Origin: Pseudomonadota bacterium
Lineage (GTDB): Bacteria; Bdellovibrionota_C; UBA2361; OMII01
Assembly (NCBI GenBank): GCA_026390555.1
Contig: JAPLFS010000018.1
Coordinates: 1-34,802, forward strand
Direction: 5' to 3'
DNA: 34,802 bases
The position numbers and the translations under genes are program-made. Of the stretch, positions 1-8,232 are shown piece by piece. Positions within the stretch are counted from its first letter, which is position 1; each line of letters begins with the position of its first letter. Below the pieces are notes generated by a model. The model was not told the DNA's origin. It made no database searches and saw only the letters and a program-made list of their open reading frames with translations.

Positions 1-1506
1 CAGAATTGCTGCCATAAGCCACGCTATGATTACGGCCGACTCGAAGCGCCGAATCGAGCGCAGCACCATAAATAGCCCCGCACACACAAACGGCACTATC
101 ATCCAGGCAACGGTGCGCATATGAAAATCAGGAATAAAGGGGATAAAGTCCTGATGAAAGAGGTACGGCACCTTATAGAATATCCCCTGCAGGACATCAT
201 AAAACTGTTGAGAGGCTTTATTAATAACCATCAACACGATCTGGAGCATTGAGAGACCTCCCTCGACCTCTCCCCATAGCGCGCGTGGGCCGGTAAGATT
301 AAATGGGTTCATGAAGATAATTGTCTTATCTGCGTAGTAGTAACTAAGCGGTAATCCGATCAGCCAAAGCAATACCCCGACCCCGACCCAGGCGAGCTGC
401 GTCCCGCGCAAAGGAGATTTAAACCTGTTGACGAGCCAGTAGATCCCGATAGCGAATACGGGGATCGCTACAGAGCTCTGCCCAGATGGGTATTGATGCC
501 AGGTCAGCCCCATAACGAGTGCAACCCAGACAGCATCAATCACCTTACGGGTATCTGCGGCTCTTATAAGAAGCCAGCACAACAGCAAAGCTGGCCAGGT
601 AGTAACCCCATGTGGATAGATATCTGTGCGCCCCCAGCCGATGTGAAGTGCGTTTAACGCAAGTAACATTGCTGCTATAACGCCGGCCTGCTTGCCCCCT
701 ATGCGTCGAGCCAGCAGATACATAAATGGAATAGTAAAGACTCCAACCAGGGCAGAGGACATCCGTAACGCAAGAAGGGTAGTGCCGAAGAGCTTGGTAG
801 TTAGATAGATCGGTAGATAATAGAGTAAGCCTAGTGGTGACCATGGACCGGAAACCCCTTTATTAGCCAAAAACATCCCTTCAAGCGATGTTGCCCCTGC
901 TGAATAGCTGGCGACCTCCCCCTCAAAGGAGTTAAAGATATGATTTATGGCGTAGAGACGAAAGAACAACGCGACAAGGAATATACCGAGCAGAACCGAG
1001 CCATCTCGTAGCGTAAAGGAGCTATCGCTTACGCCCCTCTGTGCCAAAGACTCAAGCGGTTGCTCCTTGCGAAAAGCTGCGTAAAAACAGAGTAGCGCTA
1101 GGGCGTAACCAACCATAGAGCATCCAATAACCATCCGGGTTGCTGAGCTAATAGCATCACCTTCCCTCGCTCCCTGGCTAAGGGCAAAAATCAGGTGTTG
1201 ATTGATTAGTGCCCACTGAGCCGTAAATGCTAGGATCAGTCCCAGCGCAAAGAAGTTATGGCGGGGCTTTTTAAAGCGCACACCTGAAACAACGAGCGCT
1301 ACTATGATCACAGGCAGCAGCGCCAACATGTTCTCGCCGCGGAAACGAAATAAGATATTACCAAGCTTAATCAAGCGGCCTGCCACTGGTTGCAGCGCAA
1401 CGAGAGCTAACTGGTTTGCGCCATCATCGAGAGCCGCCAGGTAAAAGCCTAGCGCCGTCAATGCGGTTGCAAGTATAAGGAAGAGAGCTACGATGAATTT
1501 ACTCAT
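1..1506 (-). CDS. GT39/PMT_2-type membrane glycosyltransferase, C-terminus cut by window edge
   Basis: The frame is open from an ATG at 1506 to the left edge, giving 502 codons with no stop. The product is a polytopic membrane protein. After about 180 mostly hydrophobic residues comes the signature of the dolichyl-phosphate-mannose mannosyltransferase/ArnT superfamily: an acidic first periplasmic loop (FEGE, residues 194-197), then GPWSPLGLLYYLP, a hydrophobic run ending in RMSSALVG, and further on ALHIGWGRTD and WHQYPSG. Members transfer sugars from polyprenyl-phosphate donors to proteins or lipids on the outer face of the inner membrane; the substrate here is unknown. The extra N-terminal membrane region and the missing C-terminus prevent a closer assignment. 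The gene is divergent from rsfS. Confidence 0.8.
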   Translation of the reverse strand, partial: MSKFIVALFLILATALTALGFYLAALDDGANQLALVALQPVAGRLIKLGNILFRFRGENMLALLPVIIVALVVSGVRFKKPRHNFFALGLILAFTAQWALINQHLIFALSQGAREGDAISSATRMVIGCSMVGYALALLCFYAAFRKEQPLESLAQRGVSDSSFTLRDGSVLLGIFLVALFFRLYAINHIFNSFEGEVASYSAGATSLEGMFLANKGVSGPWSPLGLLYYLPIYLTTKLFGTTLLALRMSSALVGVFTIPFMYLLARRIGGKQAGVIAAMLLALNALHIGWGRTDIYPHGVTTWPALLLCWLLIRAADTRKVIDAVWVALVMGLTWHQYPSGQSSVAIPVFAIGIYWLVNRFKSPLRGTQLAWVGVGVLLWLIGLPLSYYYADKTIIFMNPFNLTGPRALWGEVEGGLSMLQIVLMVINKASQQFYDVLQGIFYKVPYLFHQDFIPFIPDFHMRTVAWMIVPFVCAGLFMVLRSIRRFESAVIIAWLMAAIL

Positions 1507-1742
1507 GACTAAAACACACAAAAACTAGAGTGACAGTGTACCATCACCGATTCCGGTTAAGTTAGGCCAGAGGAAATCTGCACGCACCTTAAACTTATCA
1601 GAATATAGAGCGTCTCTATGCCGTCCCATCCCTGATTAGCCCTTAATGGCTACAATATACCAGCACCTAATCATTGGATAAGTTCCTCTAAAAATACTCA
1701 ATTATTCGAGGAACTGTGTAGGGTTAGGCATGTAAATTACCC
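1507..1742. other. Intergenic region, no gene; one inverted repeat
   Basis: No convincing coding sequence lies between the divergent glycosyltransferase and the rsfS promoter. The only clear structure is AGTTCCTC at 1681-1688 matched by GAGGAACT at 1708-1715, an 8-bp inverted repeat with a 19-nt AT-rich spacer. It could be an operator or a weak hairpin. A short open frame on the minus strand across 1702-1914 has an atypical basic composition and crosses the rsfS promoter and leader, so I do not treat it as a gene. Confidence 0.5.
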
Positions 1743-1772
1743 TTGGTAATTGCTGTGCTAACCTGGTATAAT
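1743..1772 (+). promoter_or_regulatory. Sigma-70-type promoter for rsfS with extended -10
   Basis: TTGGTA at 1743-1748 and a perfect TATAAT at 1767-1772 are separated by 18 bp, and the -10 is preceded by TGG (an extended -10, TGnTATAAT). A start site near 1779 would leave a leader of about 180 nt before rsfS. The leader ends in a GGAGG-type ribosome binding site near 1941. I see no recognisable riboswitch in it. Confidence 0.6.
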
Positions 1773-1957
1773 AGAGTTGTAAGGTAGAGTTTTTAAGGAG
1801 GTCCCACGATCCCACTCCGTCCCGTACATGGCTCTTATCCCCTAGCGTTCGCTCCCTTCTGTGTGCTTCTCTCTCCGAACGCCCCATCTTCTGCCTGCCC
1901 GCATCACCTTTCAATCTATCAATCTATTAACCAACTTTATGGAGGAACCAATATCCT

Positions 1958-2344
1958 ATGAAGAATAACCTCGCGCTGGCGTTAAAGAATGATTCAGACT
2001 CGTTAAAGGTAGTAAAACGTGTTGTGGCAGCTTGTGAGGATGTGAGGGGAAAGGACGTGCATGTTCTAGACGTGCATTCCATTTCCGACTTCGCTGATTA
2101 TTTCATCGTAGTAACTGGGCGCTCCGACCGACAGGTACAGGGTATCACGAACCGCGTAATCCAAGAGCTCTCTATCCTTGGCGCAAAGCCGTTGTCGGTA
2201 GAGGGGTATCAGGATGGGCAATGGGTGCTTGTAGATTGCGGCGATGTCATAGTTCACATCTTTTACGAGCCGGTACGCGAGTTCTATGACATCGAGAGCT
2301 TGTGGATGCGTGCTCGGCGGCTTGATGTAGCAGGTGCTGCATAG
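1958..2344 (+). CDS. rsfS: Ribosomal silencing factor RsfS (YbeB/Iojap family)
   Basis: This 128-residue protein has the full RsfS core: a central block VLDVHSISDFADYFIVVTG (about residues 36-54), then RSDRQVQGI, GYQDGQWVLVDCGDVIVHIF and a C-terminal REFYDIESLW. RsfS binds ribosomal protein L14 (uL14) on the 50S subunit and blocks subunit joining, lowering translation when nutrients are scarce. Length is normal for the family (roughly 105-130 aa). ATG at 1958 follows a GGAGG ribosome binding site. The gene stands alone here rather than beside nadD, its common neighbour in other bacteria. Confidence 0.95.
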   Translation: MKNNLALALKNDSDSLKVVKRVVAACEDVRGKDVHVLDVHSISDFADYFIVVTGRSDRQVQGITNRVIQELSILGAKPLSVEGYQDGQWVLVDCGDVIVHIFYEPVREFYDIESLWMRARRLDVAGAA

Positions 2345-2362
2345 CAGCTCAGAATATGCCAG

Positions 2363-2733
2363 TTAGGACCAGTAGCGTTGATCCGCAATTCGCAGCATCT
2401 GCTCCGAATTATAAAATCCCCTCCTCCACGAACGGCGCAACCGAGAGATACGCCGCAACATACGCAGGCCGTGATTCATCACACGCACACTCGATGGAGC
2501 GCTGCGTCTAAGTCGCACCGGCACCCGTTTGATCTCAAGCATGCCTGCGATAATAGCTCCAAATTCCCCCTGGTTCTGGGCGAGTGTTAGCACTTGTACA
2601 TGTTTGAGATTAAGAGCGCGGAGTACCGCGCTAGTTTGATCGGGGCTGCCATCATCGACGAAGATAATTTCGTAACTGGTCACCGTAGTTTAATGTCGCG
2701 ATTCAAGCTATTGAGATTACGGCGAAGTTTCAT
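2363..2733 (-). pseudogene. Decayed glycosyltransferase family 2 (DPM1/ArnC-like) fragment
   Basis: On the minus strand a GT2 nucleotide-sugar-binding core can be read: YEIIFVDDGSPDQTSAVLRAL followed by VQVLTLAQNQGEFGAIIAGM, with the hallmark DDGS. The usual preceding helix (from an ATG at 2733) is in a different frame, broken by a one-base shift and a stop just before VTSYE. After the GM of the second block the reading becomes arginine- and serine-rich nonsense where the conserved DxD-containing strand should be. The fragment is only about a third of a normal GT2 enzyme and its metal-binding motif is gone. It is a non-functional remnant. Confidence 0.7.
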
Positions 2734-2761
2734 AGGTAATTCGATTGGTCGTCCCCTGACC

Positions 2762-2837
2762 GGGCACGACAGATTTTGTGCCCAGTTAATATTTTTTCCC
2801 CTGATTTGCGAAGCAAATCCGCCCCTTAGGGGCTTTT
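2762..2837 (+). terminator. Cluster of three hairpins, last one terminator-like
   Basis: Three perfect inverted repeats follow one another: GGGCAC/GTGCCC (2762-2767 and 2778-2783, followed by an AT-rich stretch with T6), GATTTGC-GAA-GCAAATC (2803-2819) and GCCCC-TTA-GGGGC (2821-2833) followed by TTTT. The last has the form of a short intrinsic terminator on the plus strand. The region lies between decayed sequence and the desaturase gene, so it may insulate that gene from upstream transcription. Confidence 0.45.
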
Positions 2838-2882
2838 GAGTGTCATTACCGTATGCGAATATTTCTGGAATATGCTCACTAC

Positions 2883-3080
2883 TTACTGCCGCTGTTTAAT
2901 TTTAGTGCCTATCTCCATCAAATTAGGCAGCGATACTCGATCAATTCGTTCAATTACTGTCAATAAACTAAGCATGTTAGGTATGCCAAATAATTTACGG
3001 CGCGCTCCTTGTTCAAGGATCCGGTTCGTGTCACCATTGAACTCTAAAGTATAACTAAGAAGTGGCTCTTTATGTATCAC
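2883..3080 (-). CDS. Small open frame of unknown status, possibly a gene remnant
   Basis: A 65-codon frame on the minus strand, opposite the desaturase upstream region. Its composition is more protein-like than the overlapping plus-strand frame: a basic, helical C-terminal half containing MLSLLTVIERIDRVSLPNLM. I recognise no family. It overlaps the first codons of the desaturase in antisense and sits upstream (in the minus direction) of the decayed glycosyltransferase, so it may be another piece of the same degenerated locus. Confidence 0.2.
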   Translation of the reverse strand: MIHKEPLLSYTLEFNGDTNRILEQGARRKLFGIPNMLSLLTVIERIDRVSLPNLMEIGTKIKQRQ

Positions 3081-3959
3081 GGCGACGCACTACCAAACGA
3101 ACGGTTTAGCTTCATAAATATCTTTAAACAGGGTGTTTTTTGGGCTGTCCACCTGGCCTGTCTAGTAGCCATCTGGGTAGGGATTAGCTGGGTAGCTGTG
3201 GTCGTATGTCTCGCTTTCTATGTAATTCGTATGTTCGCCATCACCGGCGTCTACCACCGCTACTTCTCTCACCGCTCGTATGAGACAAGTCGCGTTTTTC
3301 AGTTTCTGCTCGCCGTGCTCGGTACAACCGCAGCACAGAAGGGGCCAATCTGGTGGGCTTCGCACCACCGCCATCACCACAAGCACTCAGATACCCCAGA
3401 GGATATCCATTCACCTATTGTTCACGGTATCTATTTTGCCCACGTTGGGTGGGTACTCAGCTCTCAATTTGTGGACTCCCGTCCTGAGCTGGTCAAAGAT
3501 CTTACTAAGTACCCAGAGCTATGCTTACTTGAAAAGTACAACCTTGTTCCGCCGATACTACTCGCTGTAGGAATGTTCTTTTTCGGCGGCTGGCTACAGG
3601 TTGCTTATCCAGCACTCGGTACCTCCGCTATGCAGATGTTAGTATGGGGCTTCTTTATCAGCACCGTCCTGCTCTATCACGGCACCTTCTGTATTAACTC
3701 CTTCACACATCTGATCGGCAAGCGTCGCTTTCCATCAACTGATAGCAGCAAGAACAACCTCTTTCTGGCCTTAATCACCTTGGGCGAGGGCTGGCACAAT
3801 AACCACCATTATTATCCAGGCTCAGAGCGTCAGGGCTTTTACTGGTGGGAGATCGATATCTCGCACTACATCCTAACGGTGCTCTCCTGGTTCGGCCTGG
3901 TGTGGAACCTCCGTGTTCCCCCCGCGCGTGTATATGCGGCAGCAGGGAAGCTTACGTAG
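3072..3959 (+). CDS. Membrane acyl-CoA/acyl-lipid fatty acid desaturase (Delta-9 type)
   Basis: This 295-residue integral membrane di-iron desaturase has all three histidine boxes: HRYFSH at 62-67, HHRHHHKH at 98-105 and HNNHH at 242-246, plus the conserved NSFTH at 209-213. These ligate the two irons of the stearoyl-CoA-desaturase family, which introduces a cis double bond (usually Delta-9) into a saturated acyl chain using O2 and an electron donor. Hydrophobic segments lie around residues 22-58, 75-90, 158-180 and 186-205. The C-terminus (WWEIDISHYILTVLSWFGLVW) is typical. No electron-transfer partner is adjacent. The stop is 9 bp from the convergent gene. No strong ribosome binding site precedes the ATG. 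Confidence 0.92.
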   Translation: MYHGDALPNERFSFINIFKQGVFWAVHLACLVAIWVGISWVAVVVCLAFYVIRMFAITGVYHRYFSHRSYETSRVFQFLLAVLGTTAAQKGPIWWASHHRHHHKHSDTPEDIHSPIVHGIYFAHVGWVLSSQFVDSRPELVKDLTKYPELCLLEKYNLVPPILLAVGMFFFGGWLQVAYPALGTSAMQMLVWGFFISTVLLYHGTFCINSFTHLIGKRRFPSTDSSKNNLFLALITLGEGWHNNHHYYPGSERQGFYWWEIDISHYILTVLSWFGLVWNLRVPPARVYAAAGKLT

Positions 3960-3968
3960 GCAAATGCT

Positions 3969-4343
3969 CTATCCAGCTTGAATCTTAATCTCGCGGTGAC
4001 ACGCTCCGCAGTTCTCAAAAAGGGGATACAGCTCCTGCGTGGCTAGAACCACGAGTGGCTCCCTGCACTTTGCGCAGGAGATCTCAGCGTGTGAGATCCT
4101 TGTTTTCTCCCTATGAATCCTTAGGATAATAAATGGAGAGATTAAGAGCGTCAGGGGTACGAGTACGAAATGTGCTCCCGGAATACAGAGGCATACACAG
4201 GCCACCAAGAGACACGCCCCGCTCGCCTTAAGCGAGCGCATAAGACGCGCCCGCTCGCTAAAGTGCAGCACCGTAATAGACCCATGCGAAGTTGTATCGG
4301 CGTAACTAGCAACGATCTGGTGAGTCACAACTTGAGTTGTCAT
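3969..4343 (-). CDS. Small membrane protein with C-terminal zinc ribbon
   Basis: This 124-residue protein of unknown function has a polar N-terminus (about 1-35), a long hydrophobic stretch around residues 38-75 that could form two membrane helices (ACLLVACVCLCIPG and FVLVPLTLLISPFIIL), and a C-terminal treble-cysteine region. The pairs CAKC and CGAC, about 22 residues apart, look like a zinc ribbon or rubredoxin-like knuckle. The architecture suggests a membrane-anchored zinc-binding protein, but I recognise no named family. It converges with the desaturase and is divergent from rlmN across a 55-bp gap. Confidence 0.65.
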   Translation of the reverse strand: MTTQVVTHQIVASYADTTSHGSITVLHFSERARLMRSLKASGACLLVACVCLCIPGAHFVLVPLTLLISPFIILRIHREKTRISHAEISCAKCREPLVVLATQELYPLFENCGACHREIKIQAG

Positions 4344-4352
4344 AGGTTATCC

Positions 4353-4394
4353 TTTACATAACGGTAAAACATGGTGAATAATTACGTGTATAGT
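4353..4394 (+). promoter_or_regulatory. Candidate promoter elements for rlmN
   Basis: The 55-bp gap between divergent genes holds TTTACA at 4353-4358 with AATAAT at 4377-4382 (18-bp spacing), and a second -10-like TATAGT at 4389-4394 only 4 bp before the rlmN ATG at 4399. No ribosome binding site precedes that ATG. Use of the second -10 would give a leaderless transcript. Confidence 0.35.
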
Positions 4395-4398
4395 TAGC

Positions 4399-5469
4399 AT
4401 GAAACCAGAGATATCTAGCCACATCTGCGCTGCAGCCACAATCGACCCGCGCTCGCTCCCTCCACAGCAGCTCTTTAGTAGAGCCAGCGATCTAGGCATC
4501 TCCCAGGAGGTTACCAGAAGGTGGGCCGGGGCCGTCATTGGGCGGGGTGAATATATCGCCTCAACCGTTATGGCTAAGAGCCATATCGCAAAAAGATTTG
4601 CACAGCACCTATCGGATCTCCCCGCACTCTCTCTCACAACGCACCAACGTTCGGAGGTAGATGGATTTGAGAAGCTACTCTTCACAACACCTGATGGCAT
4701 GGGGATCGAAACCGTTTTGATCCCCCTTAAGAAGGAGGGCTCCGTTAGCATCTGCCTCTCCTCGCAGGTCGGCTGCGTAATGGGGTGTACCTTCTGCGCC
4801 ACTGCGCGCATGACTAAGCGCCGTAACCTTCACTCCTGGGAGATCCTCGACCAATATATTCAGGCCCGTAAGCTCGTACTATCGCAGGGGCGCCGCGTTA
4901 CAGGAGCTGTGTTTATGGGGATGGGGGAGCCATTTCTTAACTTTACACAGGTGATTACTGCCGCACAGTGGCTCTGCTTTCCCGTTGAACACGCTATCTC
5001 TGGCAAGGCCATTACCATCAGCACCGTAGGACTAGTCCAAGAGATAGAGCGCTTTACCGATCTAAAGCTCCCCTTTCGGCTCTCTATCAGCCTCGGTGCG
5101 GCAACGGATGAGAAACGGGCACGCCTCGTACCGGTTGCTGCACGAACACCGGTGCACGTTCTTATGGCTGCGGCACGTCGCCACGCCCTGGCGCGCAAGG
5201 TCCGAGTTAACCTCTCATACGTTTGTATCAAGGGTGAGAACGTGAGCGAAGATGACGCTCGGGAACTAGCGCTACTTGTTGAAGACACCCCGATTAGACT
5301 TGATCTGATCGACGTAACGGATCACTCGGGGCGCTATCAACCCCCCTCACCTGAGGAGCTTAAGGCCTTTCGTGATGCGCTCTCTTTTCATCTAAAGCAA
5401 CCCGTAGCACGGCGCTACTCCGGAGGGGCAGATATCAAGGCCTCCTGCGGCTCCTTAGCAACGCAGTAG
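4399..5469 (+). CDS. rlmN: 23S rRNA (adenine-2503-C2)-methyltransferase, RlmN/Cfr family radical SAM enzyme
   Basis: This 356-residue radical SAM protein uses a [4Fe-4S] cluster and SAM to methylate C2 of A2503 in 23S rRNA (and, in characterised RlmN, A37 of some tRNAs). The cluster motif is C126-x3-C130-x2-C133 (GCVMGCTFCAT). The two further cysteines of the mechanism are present: C119 in ICLSSQVG, and C350 in ADIKASCGSL, the methyl-carrying cysteine in this family. The GMGEP block is at the expected place. The N-terminal accessory domain is rather divergent. C2 versus C8 (Cfr) specificity cannot be proved from sequence, but a chromosomal housekeeping setting favours RlmN. The stop is 4 bp from the convergent kinase. 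Confidence 0.9.
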   Translation: MKPEISSHICAAATIDPRSLPPQQLFSRASDLGISQEVTRRWAGAVIGRGEYIASTVMAKSHIAKRFAQHLSDLPALSLTTHQRSEVDGFEKLLFTTPDGMGIETVLIPLKKEGSVSICLSSQVGCVMGCTFCATARMTKRRNLHSWEILDQYIQARKLVLSQGRRVTGAVFMGMGEPFLNFTQVITAAQWLCFPVEHAISGKAITISTVGLVQEIERFTDLKLPFRLSISLGAATDEKRARLVPVAARTPVHVLMAAARRHALARKVRVNLSYVCIKGENVSEDDARELALLVEDTPIRLDLIDVTDHSGRYQPPSPEELKAFRDALSFHLKQPVARRYSGGADIKASCGSLATQ

Positions 5470-5473
5470 GGCC

Positions 5474-6967
5474 CTATATTGGCTCAACCTCAGCATGTGC
5501 AGGCAAAGCGCCGTTAAGGGTGTCCTGCTCCAAGCGCTGCCACATCAAATAACGCTTACGCCGCTCTGGACGCTCGCAGCGATAGCTCCTGCTGGGCTCC
5601 TGCTGGTTAAACTGATGTGCCTCGAATTCGTTGTTTACTGACATCCAGGCACACAGGGCTGCCCCCCTAGAGCCCGCCTCATGGGTCGCAAGACGGTGCA
5701 AAATATGCCCAGAAACATCCGAGATATACTGCAGAAGATAACCTAGCTCTGAGCCCCCACCCGCCACATCGATCTCGTTCGGAAGCACCTCTCCAAGCAG
5801 CCCCTTGTCCGAGAACTCCTCTAGCATCCGAACAACCAGATTCCCAACGTTCTCAACGATAGCACGCGCGCGGTCGGCCGTTGTAGCGTCTGGCTTACTC
5901 ACCATTACGTTAGGAACTCCGTGCTCCCATCTTGGAAGGGAGTGCCTATGATTTACAAAATATGCGGTCGCACGTCCCTGCAAGTGCTCCTGTTCTGCAC
6001 GCTCGCACATGGCGTTTAATTCCTTCGAGCTCTTACACCACTCACGCCGTAACGGCTCCAGCAGAACCGTACCGGTCACCGGCGAGGTCGTCTCAATCAG
6101 AAACTTCATCTCGCGCGCATAACTATTCGGAATAAGGCGCGAGAGTAAAACACTCGTCATCATACCAGTTTTCTGAACTACGTTGCATCCAGTATCGAGG
6201 GTCAGCGCCGCAATGGTACCAAGGTTCAGAAGGGGTCGCCGCTTTATTCCACTACGCCCGATCAGTGCTGCCTGTTGGTCCCCTAGTAGCGCAACTATCG
6301 GCACTCCAGCATAGTGCGTATGGGGCGCCAGCGAGGGATTAATTCTAGGCAACCTATGGGGGTCAACCTCAAAATCTCGGCACAGATCGTTGCTCCAGCC
6401 CCGCTCTGTAAGTGCATAGAGCATCGTTCTGGCCGCCATCGTATCCTCAGTTACGAAGACCTTTTTGCCACTCATACGGTGCAGCAGAAAGGCATCAAGG
6501 GTCGCAACGTAGATCGAGGGCTCAAGAAACTGTCTCTGTAAAAGATGAATCTTGCCAGCAGCGAAGTTAGGGATGGTCGGAAGCCCGGTTTTAAGTGAGA
6601 TGCGCTCAACCCCTCGGCCAAAATTCTGAATAATCGGCCCCGTCCGGGTATCGGCCCAGGTTATTACGGGGTGACGGGGCCTGCCGTCAATAGAGTTCCA
6701 GGCCAAGACCCCTGAGCGTTGTACAGCTAGTCCGGCGGCCCTAATCTTGACCCCCTGCTCATTGCTCCAAGCGACGGCTCTGTTGAACACCTCTGTAACG
6801 GAGGTAAGTAACCCCTCTGGGTCCTGCTCAACGCAGGGGTTATTATCAATACGCGCCGGTACCGCTGCAGCGAACTCCTGCACGGCGTTCCCGGTAGCAT
6901 CAACCAGGAGCCCCTTGGTTGAGCTGGAGCCCTGATCTACCCCTAAAAACAGCTCATTATCGCTCAT
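5474..6967 (-). CDS. FGGY-family carbohydrate kinase (glycerol kinase-like)
   Basis: FGGY kinases phosphorylate polyols or ketoses with ATP in the cytoplasm. The N-terminal phosphate loop LGVDQGSSSTKG is at residues 8-19, the catalytic aspartate is in GDQQAA (D230), and the C-terminal ATP-binding block reads DVAGGGSELGYLLQY. GDQQAA and WADTRT recall glycerol kinase, but the glycerol-kinase block around the adenine loop is replaced by NLGTIAALTLDTG, so the substrate is uncertain. Start: the frame extends upstream to 7084, which would overlap divergent mqnC. ATG at 6967 places the GVDQGS motif at the usual distance; ATG 6982 is an alternative. A C-terminal basic tail (RCERPERRKRY) is unusual. 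Confidence 0.85.
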   Translation of the reverse strand: MSDNELFLGVDQGSSSTKGLLVDATGNAVQEFAAAVPARIDNNPCVEQDPEGLLTSVTEVFNRAVAWSNEQGVKIRAAGLAVQRSGVLAWNSIDGRPRHPVITWADTRTGPIIQNFGRGVERISLKTGLPTIPNFAAGKIHLLQRQFLEPSIYVATLDAFLLHRMSGKKVFVTEDTMAARTMLYALTERGWSNDLCRDFEVDPHRLPRINPSLAPHTHYAGVPIVALLGDQQAALIGRSGIKRRPLLNLGTIAALTLDTGCNVVQKTGMMTSVLLSRLIPNSYAREMKFLIETTSPVTGTVLLEPLRREWCKSSKELNAMCERAEQEHLQGRATAYFVNHRHSLPRWEHGVPNVMVSKPDATTADRARAIVENVGNLVVRMLEEFSDKGLLGEVLPNEIDVAGGGSELGYLLQYISDVSGHILHRLATHEAGSRGAALCAWMSVNNEFEAHQFNQQEPSRSYRCERPERRKRYLMWQRLEQDTLNGALPAHAEVEPI

Positions 6968-7050
6968 TGAATCATCACTCATTGAATCATTGCTCGTTAT
7001 TGCTATATTGTCCCATGGTGCTGTAGCTTTTGCCACATAATACGTCACTA

Positions 7051-8232
7051 ATGAAAACCGTGAAAAGAAAAGCAGAGCTAACAAATAAGGTAACCGATGG
7101 CGAGCGTCTGGATCGCGTAGAAGCGCTTGAGCTCTGGAACCTTTTTGAGTTTACGGAACTGGCAACGCTCGCACAGACGGTTCGTTTCCGTCACAATCCA
7201 GCACCGCACGTCACCTACCTGATCGACAGAAATATTAACTACACGAATGTCTGTAACACTGACTGCTCTTTCTGCGCCTTCTACCGCCACGATCCACGCG
7301 ACCCTGAAGCCTACGTTCTCTCGCGTGAAACATTAACTAGCAAAGTTACAGAGGCTCTTAAGCTTGGCGCAACGAGGTTATTGCTACAGGGTGGACACAA
7401 CGACGAGCTCCCCTACTCCTTTTATCTTGAATTAATCGAGTGGCTACACACTAATTTTAAGATAGATCTTAACGCCTTCTCCCCATCTGAGATCCATCAG
7501 ATGACCCTTATCTCCGGCAAGGATGCGCTCGAAGTGCTGCAAGAGCTTAAAGCACGCGGGCTACACGGCTTGCCGGGAGGCGGAGCTGAGATCCTAGATG
7601 ACGAGGTGCGCCGCAAGATTAGCCCAAAGAAGATCTCTACTGAGCGGTGGATAGAGGTTATGCAGGCAGCACAGTCGCTAGGTCTAGTAACGACCGCAAC
7701 GATGGTGATAGGTTTTGGAGAAACGATTGAACACCGCATCAATCACCTTGAGCAACTCCGCGCCCTGCAAGATCAATCGTTAACGCAAGGCCAACCTGGC
7801 TTTAACCTCTTTATCTCCTGGACCCATCAGTTTAACGAACGCACCTCGCTCGGACGGAGCCGTCACGTTGCCAAATACGGCGCAGGCGCCGTTGAGTACC
7901 TGAAAAATGTAGCGTGGAGCCGTATTTTTCTCGATAATATTAAGCACCACCAATCGAGTTGGCCAACCTGTGGACCTCACGTTGCAGAGATAGGGCTACA
8001 CGCTGGTTGCGATGATATTGGCAGCACCATGATGGAGGAGAACGTGGTATCTAAGGCCGGGGCGCCCACAGCACAAAAATGGAGCATGAGCCCACAGGAG
8101 CTAGAGTTGCATATTCAACAGGCCGGATTTACGCCACTACAACGAGATAGTAGTTTCAATATCATCGGGAGATCAGAACAACATGACGACCTCAAAGAAA
8201 CGGGCCCTGACGGGCTTGCGAGCAACGGGTAA
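7051..8232 (+). CDS. mqnC: Cyclic dehypoxanthinyl futalosine synthase MqnC (radical SAM)
   Basis: MqnC cyclises dehypoxanthine futalosine in the futalosine route to menaquinone. The radical SAM motif is C68-x3-C72-x2-C75 in NYTNVCNTDCSFCAFYR, with the family blocks LLLQGGHND, LNAFSPSEI, GLPGGGAEIL and a C-terminal GCDDIGSTMMEENVVS. I start at ATG 7051 (393 aa). A TTG at 7030 would add seven residues with no support. The C-terminal 17 codons overlap trpS by 50 bp in another frame. Homologues usually end near 'QRD', so the tail SFNIIGRSEQHDD onward is an extension. Other mqn genes are not in this window. Confidence 0.93.
   Translation: MKTVKRKAELTNKVTDGERLDRVEALELWNLFEFTELATLAQTVRFRHNPAPHVTYLIDRNINYTNVCNTDCSFCAFYRHDPRDPEAYVLSRETLTSKVTEALKLGATRLLLQGGHNDELPYSFYLELIEWLHTNFKIDLNAFSPSEIHQMTLISGKDALEVLQELKARGLHGLPGGGAEILDDEVRRKISPKKISTERWIEVMQAAQSLGLVTTATMVIGFGETIEHRINHLEQLRALQDQSLTQGQPGFNLFISWTHQFNERTSLGRSRHVAKYGAGAVEYLKNVAWSRIFLDNIKHHQSSWPTCGPHVAEIGLHAGCDDIGSTMMEENVVSKAGAPTAQKWSMSPQELELHIQQAGFTPLQRDSSFNIIGRSEQHDDLKETGPDGLASNG

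Noticed and set aside
1702-1914. Minus-strand open frame of 70 codons upstream of rsfS
   Set aside because: It runs antisense across the rsfS promoter and leader, has an arginine-rich atypical composition and no family resemblance.
4347-4811. Long minus-strand open frame opposite rlmN
   Set aside because: It is antisense to the conserved N-terminal half and cluster motif of rlmN; a shadow frame caused by codon bias.
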